64,000 nucleotides of DNA, from NCBI RefSeq assembly GCF_051216895.1, contig NZ_JBPKAO010000007.1, positions 138,950 to 202,949 of the forward strand, in the 5' to 3' direction. Both the position numbers and the translations under genes were made by a program. Positions 53,054-60,462 of the stretch are shown piece after piece. Under the pieces are notes generated by a model. The model was not told the origin of the DNA and searched no databases. It saw nothing but the letters and a program-made list of their open reading frames with translations. This DNA is from Aquipuribacter sp051216895. GTDB taxonomy: Bacteria; Actinomycetota; Actinomycetes; Actinomycetales; JBBAYJ01. Every line of letters begins with the position of its first letter. Within the stretch, counting starts at the first letter, position 1.

Positions 53054-54646
53054 TCAGGGCACCGCGTCGCCGCGCTCGGCCTCCTGGGCCAGCACGGCGT
53101 CCCGGTCGGTCAACCGGTCCAGGCCGGACACGGCTCGCGAGGTCCGCGGGTTGCTCCCCAGCCGGTCCCGGTGGCGGTCGACGAACGCCCAGTACCCGGC
53201 CGTGAACGGGCACGCGTCCTCGCCGACCCGCACCTTGGGGTCGTAGACGCAGGGCTTGCAGTGGTCGCTCATCCGGTCGATGTACGCCCCCCCGGCGGCG
53301 TAGGGCTTAGTCGCCATCACCCCGCCGTCGGCGTGCAGCGCCATCCCGACGACGTTGGGGACCATCACCCAGTCGTAGCCGTCGACGAAGCTGCGGTGGA
53401 ACCAGTCGGTCATGGCCTGCGGGTCGTAGCCGTGCTGCAGCGCCCAGTTGCCCAGCAGCATGAGCCGCGGGATGTGGTGGGCCCAGCCGTCCTCGCGGAC
53501 CGAGGCCAGGGTGTCGGACAGGCAGGCCGCCCTGACGGTGCCCTCGGCGTCCAGGTCGGCGAACCAGGCCGGGATCGGCGTGGTGGCGCCCAGGTCGTTG
53601 CGGTCGCGGTAGTCCTCGCCCTGCTGCCAGTACAGGTGCCAGACGTAGTCGCGCCACCCCACCACCTGGCGGACGAAGCCCTCGACGCTGGCGAGGCGAG
53701 CGCCGTGGGCCAGGCGGGCCTCGGCGGCGCGGGCCACGTCCACCGGGTCGAGCAGACCCAGGTTGATCGGCACCGACAGCAGGGAGTGGGCCATCCACCG
53801 GTCACCGGACAGCATGGCGTCCTCGTAGGAGCCGAACGCGTCCAGCCGGTGCTGAAGGAAGTGCGCCAGCGCCGCCCGGGACTCGGCCCCGGTGACGGCG
53901 AAGCGGCGGGGTCCGTCCTCGCCCAGGAACTCGACCCCGTCGGCGGCCATCGCGTCCAGGTCCCGGCGGACCTGCTCGTCGATCTCGTCCTCCTCCGGCC
54001 ACCACGGGTCGGGCAGGTCGACGGCGTCGGACAGCTTGTCGACCTTGCGCGGCGGGCGTTCGCGGTTGTCCTCGTCGAAGGACCACTGCCCTCCCACCGG
54101 GGCGCCGTCCGGCTCCACGAGCAGCCCGAGCCGGGTCCGTTGCCGGCGGTACCAGTCGTCCTGCAGCAGCCGGCGGCGGCCGCGGCCGTCGACCCACCGG
54201 GCGAACTCGGCGTGGTCGGAGGCGAACCCGCGGGCCTTCAGCACCTGCACCGACCCGGCCCCGGGTCCGACGCTGCCGTCGGCCAGGGCACGCACCAGCC
54301 GGCGGGCACCCCACGTCGTGGGGTCCGCCACCGAGACCGGCCGGTCGGGGCCGACCCCGGCCCGGGCCAGGCCCTCGGCGTAGGTGTCGGCGGCGACGTA
54401 GCGGGCCCGCTCGCCCAGCTCGGCCGCGCGGTGCCGCATCGCCGACAGCACCAGGTGGGCCTTGCGGCGGTGGAACGCCCGCCGCCGGAACACGGCGGTG
54501 GACTCGATGATGAGCAACCCGTCGTCGGCGTCGTCCACGAAGTGCTCGCCGAGCTGGTCGGCGAAGCACCAGCGGGTCGTGCCGGGGGCGTCAGCCGGCA
54601 GGTCGGTCCCGAGCAGCGGGTCGGCCTCGGCTCCGGACCGACCCAC
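53054..54646 (-). CDS. FeS-type bacterial cryptochrome/(6-4) photolyase-related protein
   Basis: A 530-residue flavoprotein of the DPRP/FeS-BCP group (PhrB-like), which repairs (6-4) photoproducts or senses blue light. RWCFADQLGEHF at the N terminus begins the Rossmann-like antenna domain. The C-terminal half has WLYHLYWQQGEDYRDRN-like helices around the FAD. Four cysteines are placed as in PhrB for a [4Fe-4S] cluster: one in RAACLSDT (about 375) and three in CKPC...GEDACPF (about 458-474). GTG 54646 with GAGG upstream is chosen; an in-frame CTG overlapping the SPFH stop is the alternative. The family normally also binds a lumazine antenna. Confidence 0.88.
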   Translation of the reverse strand: MGRSGAEADPLLGTDLPADAPGTTRWCFADQLGEHFVDDADDGLLIIESTAVFRRRAFHRRKAHLVLSAMRHRAAELGERARYVAADTYAEGLARAGVGPDRPVSVADPTTWGARRLVRALADGSVGPGAGSVQVLKARGFASDHAEFARWVDGRGRRRLLQDDWYRRQRTRLGLLVEPDGAPVGGQWSFDEDNRERPPRKVDKLSDAVDLPDPWWPEEDEIDEQVRRDLDAMAADGVEFLGEDGPRRFAVTGAESRAALAHFLQHRLDAFGSYEDAMLSGDRWMAHSLLSVPINLGLLDPVDVARAAEARLAHGARLASVEGFVRQVVGWRDYVWHLYWQQGEDYRDRNDLGATTPIPAWFADLDAEGTVRAACLSDTLASVREDGWAHHIPRLMLLGNWALQHGYDPQAMTDWFHRSFVDGYDWVMVPNVVGMALHADGGVMATKPYAAGGAYIDRMSDHCKPCVYDPKVRVGEDACPFTAGYWAFVDRHRDRLGSNPRTSRAVSGLDRLTDRDAVLAQEAERGDAVP

Positions 54647-54660
54647 CGGGTCCTCGGTGC

Positions 54661-55902
54661 TCAGGTGAGGGGTCCGCCCGGTGCGGCGGTGCTGCCGGGA
54701 CCCTGGGTGGACGAGCCCGGCTGCTGGTCGTCCGGCAGGGCCGGGGGCGACTGCGGCGCGGGGGCCTCGTCGGTCTGCTGCGGCGTCGGCGCCTGCGGGG
54801 CGGCCGCCGGCGTGCCTGCGGTGTCCGAGGCCGACCGGGCCCGACGGGCGGTGGTCTTCTCCTCCGCGAGCCGGGCCTCCCGGGACGCGTCGGCGGCCTC
54901 GGCCTTGGCCCGCTCGAGCGCGGTCTGCGGGTCCTCGAGCTCGGGCACGTCCAGGTCGTCGTCCCCGCCGCCCGTGCCGACGGTCGGGACGCCCATGAAC
55001 CCGCCGGTGTCCTCGGCGCGACCGCCGATGGCGCGACCGATGCCACCGAGCGCCTCCGTCAGCTCGCTCGGGATGATCCACATCTTGTTGGACTGCCCGC
55101 GCGCGATCTGCGGCAGCATCTGCAGGTACTGGTAGGCGAGCAGCTTGTCGTCCGGGTTGCCCTTGTGGATGGCCTCGAAGACCTGCAGGATCGCGCGGCT
55201 CTCGCCCTGCGCCTTGAGGATCGCCGACTGGGCCTGACCCTCGGCGGTGAGGATGGCGGACTGCTTCTCGCCCTCGGCGGTGAGGATGGCCGACTGCTTG
55301 ACGCCCTCGGCGGTCAGGATCGTGGCGCGGCGGTCGCGCTCGGCGCGCATCTGCTTCTCCATCGAGTCCTGCACGCTGGCGGGCGGGTCGATGGCCTTGA
55401 GCTCGACGCGGTTGACACGGATGCCCCACTTGCCGGTCGCCTCGTCGAGGACCCCGCGCAGCTGGCCGTTGATCTGGTCGCGGCTGGTGAGGGTCTGCTC
55501 GAGGTCGAGCGAGCCGATGACGTTCCTCAGGGTGGTGACCGTCAGCTGCTCGATGCCCTGGATGAAGTTCGCGATCTCGTAGGTCGCGGACTTGGCGTCG
55601 TTGACCTGGAAGTAGATGACCGTGTCGATGCTGACGACCAGGTTGTCGGAGGTGATCACCGGCTGCGGCGGGAAGCTGACGACCTGCTCGCGCAGGTCGA
55701 CGGTGGCCCGGGGACGGTCGATGAACGGGACGAGGAAGTGCAGCCCCGCGCCCAGCGTCTTCTGGTACTTGCCGAGCCGCTCGATGATCACCTCGGTCGC
55801 CTGCTGGACGATCCGGACGGCCCGGATCACGGTGACCGCCGCGACGACGATCACCAGGATCAGGACGATCACGGTCAGTACCTGGGTGAAGTCCACGCTC
55901 AT
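54661..55902 (-). CDS. SPFH/Band 7 (stomatin/prohibitin-like) protein
   Basis: A 413-residue membrane-surface protein. One N-terminal helix (about 8-30) anchors it, followed by the Band 7 domain (IIERLGKYQKTLGAGLHFLVPFIDRP, VVSIDTVIYFQVND, TLRNVIGSLDLEQTLTSRDQING). A coiled region follows with a repeated ILTAEGxxQSA unit (three to four copies). The C-terminal 110 residues are disordered and Ala/Pro-rich. These proteins assemble into ring-like platforms in membrane microdomains. It is the second gene of an operon with NfeD. Confidence 0.92.
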   Translation of the reverse strand: MSVDFTQVLTVIVLILVIVVAAVTVIRAVRIVQQATEVIIERLGKYQKTLGAGLHFLVPFIDRPRATVDLREQVVSFPPQPVITSDNLVVSIDTVIYFQVNDAKSATYEIANFIQGIEQLTVTTLRNVIGSLDLEQTLTSRDQINGQLRGVLDEATGKWGIRVNRVELKAIDPPASVQDSMEKQMRAERDRRATILTAEGVKQSAILTAEGEKQSAILTAEGQAQSAILKAQGESRAILQVFEAIHKGNPDDKLLAYQYLQMLPQIARGQSNKMWIIPSELTEALGGIGRAIGGRAEDTGGFMGVPTVGTGGGDDDLDVPELEDPQTALERAKAEAADASREARLAEEKTTARRARSASDTAGTPAAAPQAPTPQQTDEAPAPQSPPALPDDQQPGSSTQGPGSTAAPGGPLT

Positions 55903-56450
55903 TGCTCCATCGGTGGTGGTGTCCGGCCCGGTTCGTCACCGGTGCCTGGGTCGTGCTGCCGGGGGTCCGGCCCGTGCGGGTCGGCGTGCTGGTCCGCGGG
56001 CTGCTCGGCCCGCACCAGCGCCGTGGCGCCCTCGATCTTGACCACGACCACGTCGACGTCGGCGTCGATGCGCGTCCCGCGGTCCGCTGTGCGGGCGGTC
56101 CACGTCTCCCCGCTCAGCTTGACCTGCCCGCCCCGGCCGTCGACCGGCGTCAGGGTCACCGCGCTCCGCCCGGCCAGCGCGTCGACGTTGGTCGGCACGT
56201 CCGGGTTGGAACGCATCGCCCAGCGCTTGAGGTACGGGCGCACCAGGAGGAGGCCGAGGAGGCTGACGCCCGCGAACACGAACGCCTGCACGGTGAAGGA
56301 GTACCCGAACGCCGCCGCCAGGGCCGCGGCGAGCGCACCGCCGACGAGCATGGAGAAGACGAAGTCCAGCGCCGTCAGCTCCAGCAGACCGAGGATCAGC
56401 GCGCCGGCGACCCAGAGCAGCCACTGCGACTCCCGCAGGAAGTCCTGCAC
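55899..56450 (-). CDS. NfeD-family membrane protein
   Basis: A 183-residue protein with three to four helices in the first 100 residues (WLLWVAGALILGLLELTALDFVFSMLVGG) and a C-terminal OB-fold NfeD domain (LAGRSAVTLTPVDGRGGQVKLSGETWTAR). NfeD proteins are the standard partner of SPFH proteins. Its stop overlaps the SPFH start (ATGA). The GTG start has a GGGGAG ribosome site. Confidence 0.9.
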   Translation of the reverse strand: MQDFLRESQWLLWVAGALILGLLELTALDFVFSMLVGGALAAALAAAFGYSFTVQAFVFAGVSLLGLLLVRPYLKRWAMRSNPDVPTNVDALAGRSAVTLTPVDGRGGQVKLSGETWTARTADRGTRIDADVDVVVVKIEGATALVRAEQPADQHADPHGPDPRQHDPGTGDEPGRTPPPMEQ

Positions 56451-56466
56451 GGCGCTCCCCCCTCCC

Positions 56467-57255
56467 TCAGCGGACCGCTCGCGCGGCCCAGCGCCCGTCG
56501 TCGACCGCGAGGTCCAGGGCGATCCCGAAGGTATCCGACAGCGCGCCCGACGTCAGCACCAGATCGAGCGGACCCGCCGCGACGACCTCGCCGCCGCGCA
56601 GCAGCAGGACGTGGTCGAAGCCCGGCGGGATCTCCTCGACGTGGTGGGTCACGAGCACGGTCGTCGGGGCCGCCGCGTCGCGGGCCAGGGCCGACAGACC
56701 GGACACCAGGTCCTCCCGCCCCCGCAGGTCCAGACCGGCGGCGGGCTCGTCGAGCAGCAGCAGCTCCGGGTCGGTCATCACCGCCCGGGCGACCAGCACG
56801 CGCTTGCGCTCGCCCTCGGACAGCGTGCCGAAGGTGCGGGCACCCAGCCCGGCCACGCCGAAGGCCGCCAGCAGGGAGTCGGCGCGCTCGACGTCGACCT
56901 GCTCGTAGTCCTCGCGGAAGCGGCCCAGCACCCCGTGGGCCGCGGTCAGCACGACGTCGCGGACCCGCTCGCGGCCGGGCACCTGCGCCGCGAGCGACGC
57001 GCTGCTCAGCCCGATCCGGGGGCGCAGGTCGAAGACGTCGGTCTCCCCCAGGGTCTCGCCCAGGATCGTGGCCCGGCCCTCGCTGGGGAACGTCCGCGCG
57101 GACATCACGTCGAACAGCGTCGTCTTGCCGGCCCCGTTGGGGCCCAGGACGACCCACCGCTCGCCCTCGCGGACCGTCAGGTCGATGTCGCGCAGCAGGT
57201 GGGTGCCGCTGCGGACGACCCCGAGAGCATCACAGTCGACGACGGCCTCGGGCAT
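56467..57255 (-). CDS. ABC transporter ATP-binding protein (orphan)
   Basis: A 262-residue ATPase with Walker A GPNGAGKTT (about 40-48), signature LSEGERKRVLVARA (LSEGE is a variant of LSGGQ), Walker B LLLLDEPAAGLD and H-loop VTHHVEEIP. No permease is adjacent. The layout fits the YlmA-type subgroup of soluble ABC ATPases sometimes linked to serB in actinobacteria (serB lies 5.5 kb away here). ATG 57255 follows TACGGT (57263-57268) by 7 nt. Role unknown. Confidence 0.85.
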   Translation of the reverse strand: MPEAVVDCDALGVVRSGTHLLRDIDLTVREGERWVVLGPNGAGKTTLFDVMSARTFPSEGRATILGETLGETDVFDLRPRIGLSSASLAAQVPGRERVRDVVLTAAHGVLGRFREDYEQVDVERADSLLAAFGVAGLGARTFGTLSEGERKRVLVARAVMTDPELLLLDEPAAGLDLRGREDLVSGLSALARDAAAPTTVLVTHHVEEIPPGFDHVLLLRGGEVVAAGPLDLVLTSGALSDTFGIALDLAVDDGRWAARAVR

Positions 57256-57262
57256 GCGGGCA

Positions 57263-57284
57263 ACCGTAGCGGGGCGCCTACCCT
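57263..57284. promoter_or_regulatory. Back-to-back -10 boxes of the ABC ATPase and conserved unknown
   Basis: TACGGT on the minus strand (57263-57268) and TACCCT on the plus strand (57279-57284) are 10 bp apart and 7 and 6 nt from their start codons, the same geometry as at 30.17 and 60.44 kb. Confidence 0.55.
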
Positions 57285-57290
57285 GCTCGC

Positions 57291-58091
57291 GTGACCATCC
57301 CCCGCTCGGCGTTGCTCGCCGCATGGGCCGGTGCCGTGGCGGCCGGCCGGGCCCGCGTCGGCGACGCCCTCGACGCCGTCGCCGGCGACGACGAACCGCA
57401 CCAGGTCGAGCCCGCCCCCGGGTTCACCGCGCCGGCGTCGCTGCCCGTGCCGGACCCCGGCTACCTGTCGGACCTGCTCGTCCTGCTGGCCGCGGCCGGG
57501 GAGCGCGCCCCGGTCGGGGTGCGCTGCGTCCTGCCGGTGCCCGGTGACGTCCTGGGCGTCCCCGGGCCCGCGGACCTGCAGGCGGCCGCCGTGGCCGCCG
57601 GGGAGTGCGTGGTGGTCGACGGCCTGCCCGGGGGCGACGGGTCGCTGGCGCTGGTGCCCGAGGTCGAGGAGTTCGGCCCGGTCGACGACGTCGGCGTGCA
57701 CGTCCGGTGGCAGGCGCACCGGGCGACCCCGGTGCCGGGCACCCCGCTGGCCACCAGCGTCGCCGAGGCGGACATGGCGTTCCGGCTCGCCCTCGCCGAG
57801 GCCACCACCGTGCTGGAGGGCCTCGACCTGCAGAGCTGGCGTCCCGACGCCACGGCGGGGCTGCGGCGCGGTCGCGACTCCGACGGCCAGCCGCTGCCGC
57901 CGACGCTCGGCCCGCGCTCGCTGCGGCTGCTGACCCGCGCGGAGCGGGTGCTGGCCATCGTCGAGGCGGCCGAGGCCGACCACGGCGGCGTCGTCACCGG
58001 CTGGGAGGCCGGCCGCCGCAGCGCGTCGCTGGTGGAGCTGTCACGCGCCACCCGGGCCGCGGTGGTCGCCGCGGTGAGCCTGCCGGGCTGA
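57291..58091 (+). CDS. Conserved actinobacterial protein of unknown function
   Basis: A 266-residue soluble protein, acidic and Ala/Val/Pro-rich with no known domain visible. Features are the N-terminal helix IPRSALLAAWAGAVAAGRARVGDAL, the block FTAPASLPVPDPGYLSDLLVLLAAAGERAP, the strand-rich GVHVRWQAHRATPVP, and a helical C terminus ending in WEAGRRSASLVELSRATRAAVV. It may contain a degenerate enzyme fold. It starts at GTG, leaderless, 35 bp from the divergent ABC ATPase, and converges with the DHH gene. Confidence 0.7.
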   Translation: MTIPRSALLAAWAGAVAAGRARVGDALDAVAGDDEPHQVEPAPGFTAPASLPVPDPGYLSDLLVLLAAAGERAPVGVRCVLPVPGDVLGVPGPADLQAAAVAAGECVVVDGLPGGDGSLALVPEVEEFGPVDDVGVHVRWQAHRATPVPGTPLATSVAEADMAFRLALAEATTVLEGLDLQSWRPDATAGLRRGRDSDGQPLPPTLGPRSLRLLTRAERVLAIVEAAEADHGGVVTGWEAGRRSASLVELSRATRAAVVAAVSLPG

Positions 58092-58116
58092 GACCGGGCG
58101 AGGCGGCCCGGCCCGG

Positions 58117-58154
58117 ACCGGCCCGGACCGCCCGGCCCGGACCGCCCGGCCCGG
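58117..58154. repeat. 14-bp GC tandem repeat CCCGGCCCGGACCG
   Basis: About two and a half units (58117-58130 with one mismatch, 58131-58144 exact, partial after) between convergent genes. Low-complexity, non-coding. Confidence 0.65.
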
Positions 58155-58160
58155 TGCCGG

Positions 58161-59099
58161 TCACACCAGAGCGGCCCGCTCCGCCCGGACGGCCCCGACC
58201 ACCTCGGCCAGCACCCGCTCGGAGTCGGCGTGCGGGACCTGGCAGGTGCCGGCGGCCTGGTGCCCGCCGCCGCCGTAGGACAGCGCCACCGCGCCCACGT
58301 CGACGGGTGAGGTCCGGTCGAGGATGGACTTGCCGACGGCGAGCACGGTGTTCTGCCGGCCCTTGCCCCACAGCACGTGCACCGACACCCGCGCCTGCGG
58401 GAACAGGGCGTAGACCATGAACCGGTTGCCGGCGTGGATGACGTCCTCCGCGCGCAGGTCGACCACTGCCACGTCGCCGTGCACGGTCGTCACCCGGCGC
58501 AGCTGCTCGACGAAGAGCGCCTCCTGCGTCCGGTAGAGCTCCGCGCGCTCCGCGACGTCCGGCAGGGCCAGGATCTCCGCCACGTCCTGGTGCTCGGTGC
58601 ACCAGTCGATGAGCTGCATCATCAGGTCGTAGTTGCTGATCCGGAAGTCGCGGAAACGGCCCAGGCCGGTGCGGCTGTCCATCAGGAAGTTCAGCAGGGT
58701 CCAGCCCTGCGGGTGCAGCACGTCGTCGAGCTCGTACTGCGCGGAGTCGGCCTGGTCCACCGCCCGCATCAACCCGTAGGACACGTCCGGGAAGCGGTCC
58801 GGCCCGCCGTAGTGGTCGAACACCACGCGGGCGGCCGAGGGCGCGGAGGCGACGATGACGTGGTTGTCGGCCGTGCCGCCGGTCCGCAGCTCCTCGGAGT
58901 GGTGGTGGTCGAACACCAGGTGCGCCGCCGGGGCGTAGGGCAGGTTGGTGAGGATGTCGCCCGGGCCGATCTCGACGAGGCCGTCCTGCACGTCCTTGGG
59001 GTGCACGAACAGCACGTCGTCGATGAGGTCGAGCTGGCGGAGCAGGACGGCGCACACCAGGCCGTCGAAGTCGCTTCGGGTGACGAGTCGGTAGCGCAC
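58161..59099 (-). CDS. DHH/DHHA1-family phosphoesterase
   Basis: A 312-residue protein. DHH domain motifs are TRSDFDGLVCAVLL (metal-binding Asp residues), the FDHHHSEEL box (DHH signature) near 70, and the DHHA1 motif GGGGHQAAGTC near the C terminus, which binds the substrate phosphate. Such enzymes degrade nanoRNA, c-di-AMP or other short nucleotides. The ORF could begin at ATG 59153, but GTG 59099 starts the conserved RYRLVTRSDFDG and has AGGA five bases upstream. It stands alone downstream of glgA. Confidence 0.82.
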   Translation of the reverse strand: MRYRLVTRSDFDGLVCAVLLRQLDLIDDVLFVHPKDVQDGLVEIGPGDILTNLPYAPAAHLVFDHHHSEELRTGGTADNHVIVASAPSAARVVFDHYGGPDRFPDVSYGLMRAVDQADSAQYELDDVLHPQGWTLLNFLMDSRTGLGRFRDFRISNYDLMMQLIDWCTEHQDVAEILALPDVAERAELYRTQEALFVEQLRRVTTVHGDVAVVDLRAEDVIHAGNRFMVYALFPQARVSVHVLWGKGRQNTVLAVGKSILDRTSPVDVGAVALSYGGGGHQAAGTCQVPHADSERVLAEVVGAVRAERAALV

Positions 59100-59165
59100 G
59101 AGGGTCCTGTCCGTCGGGGTACTCCCGGCGGGCACCGGGTCGTGACCCACCATCGGCCGCCGGGG

Positions 59166-59204
59166 CGCGCCGCTTGAGCCCCCGGACGGGGGACCTGCGG
59201 CGCG
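59166..59204 (-). terminator. Nested hairpin after glgA
   Basis: An outer 8-bp stem (CGCGCCGC, 59166-59173, with GCGGCGCG, 59197-59204) encloses an inner CCCCC/GGGGG stem (59179-59192). It lies 14 bases beyond the glgA stop on the minus strand. Confidence 0.6.
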
Positions 59205-59217
59205 ACCCGTCAGACCG

Positions 59218-60426
59218 TCAGCCTCGCGAGGCCAGCGCCCGCTCGTACACCGCGATCGTCCGCTGGGCCACCGTGGTCCAGGAGAACTCCTCGGTCGCGC
59301 GGCGACGACCCGCCTCGCCGTGGGCGCGGGCCCGGTCCGGGTCGCTGACGGCCTCGCGCAGGGTCGCGGCCAGGTCGGCGACGTACCGGTCGGGGTCCAC
59401 CGGCGTGCCGGTGCCGTCGGTCAGCTGCTCGATCGGGACCAGCCAACCCGTGACGTCGTGCTGCACGACCTCGGGGATGCCACCGGTCGCGGTGCCGACG
59501 ACCGCGGCGCCGCAGGCCATGGCCTCGAGGTTGACGATGCCCAGCGGCTCGTACACCGACGGGCAGACGAACACGGTGGCGTGGCTGAGCACCTGGCAGA
59601 CCTGGGCCCGCGGCAGCATCTCCTCCACCCACACCACGCCGTCGCGACCGGCGCGCAGGTCGGCGACCAGCTGCTTGACCTCGGCCATGATCTCCGGGGT
59701 GTCCGGCGCCCCGGCCAGCAGGACGACCTGGACCTCCGGCGGCAGCGCCGCGCACGCTCGCAGCAGGTACGGCAGGCCCTTCTGGCGGGTGATGCGCCCG
59801 ACGAACACGACGGCGGGACGGTCGGGGTCGATCCCGAGCCGGGTGACCACGTCGGTCCCGGTGTCCCGGACCCAGTCCGCGGTGTCGATGCCGTTGTGCA
59901 CGACCTCGACCACCTCGGGGTCGAGGAAGTCGTAGCTGCGCAGGATGTCGTCACGCATCGCCGAGCTCACGGCGATGATGCGGGCGGCGTCCCGGTAGCT
60001 GGACGACTCGGCCCAGCCGGACACCTTGTACCCGCCGCCGAGCTGCTCGGCCTTCCACGGCCGCAGCGGCTCCAGGCTGTGGGCGGTGATGACGTGCGGC
60101 GCCCCGGTCAGCTTCGCCGCCAGGTCGCCGGCCAGGTTGGCGTACCAGGTGTGCGAGTGGAGCACGTCGGGCGCCGGGTCCTCCTGCGCCAGGGCGGCCG
60201 CGATGTGCAGGTCCACCCCCAGCGTGCGCAGGGCTGCGTTGGCACCGGACAGCTCCGCGGGCTCGGTGTGCCCGTGGACACCCGGCGCCTGCTCGGGCTC
60301 GCCGAACGCGTGGACGGAGACGTCGACGCCCGAGGCCCGCAGCGCCCGGGTCAGCTCCACGGCATGCACCCCGGCACCGCCGTAGACCGCCGGTGGCCAC
60401 TCCTTCGTGATCACTGTGATCTTCAC
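59218..60426 (-). CDS. glgA: Actinobacterial glycogen synthase / maltose-1-phosphate synthase (GlgA, GlgM)
   Basis: A 402-residue GT4-type glycosyltransferase, the actinobacterial form of GlgA (Rv1212c type). In mycobacteria this enzyme was shown to make maltose-1-phosphate from ADP-glucose, so GlgM is an alternative name. PPAVYGGAGVHAVELTRAL is the N-terminal nucleotide-sugar loop, HSHTWYANLAGDLAAKL follows, and the C-terminal EX7E motif is in SVYEPLGIVNLEAMACGAAVVG. The frame is open far upstream; GTG 60426 is chosen because KITVITKEWPP is the conserved start and TAGCGT lies 7 nt before it. Divergent glgC provides ADP-glucose. Confidence 0.92.
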   Translation of the reverse strand: MKITVITKEWPPAVYGGAGVHAVELTRALRASGVDVSVHAFGEPEQAPGVHGHTEPAELSGANAALRTLGVDLHIAAALAQEDPAPDVLHSHTWYANLAGDLAAKLTGAPHVITAHSLEPLRPWKAEQLGGGYKVSGWAESSSYRDAARIIAVSSAMRDDILRSYDFLDPEVVEVVHNGIDTADWVRDTGTDVVTRLGIDPDRPAVVFVGRITRQKGLPYLLRACAALPPEVQVVLLAGAPDTPEIMAEVKQLVADLRAGRDGVVWVEEMLPRAQVCQVLSHATVFVCPSVYEPLGIVNLEAMACGAAVVGTATGGIPEVVQHDVTGWLVPIEQLTDGTGTPVDPDRYVADLAATLREAVSDPDRARAHGEAGRRRATEEFSWTTVAQRTIAVYERALASRG

Positions 60427-60433
60427 TCGGCAC

Positions 60434-60456
60434 ACGCTAGGGCAGGCCACTAGGGT
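60434..60456. promoter_or_regulatory. Back-to-back -10 boxes of glgA and glgC
   Basis: TAGCGT on the minus strand (60434-60439) and TAGGGT on the plus strand (60451-60456) are 11 bp apart; start codons are 7 and 6 nt away. Both glycogen-pathway genes therefore seem to be leaderless and controlled from the same 36 bp. Confidence 0.6.
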
Positions 60457-60462
60457 CGGGCC

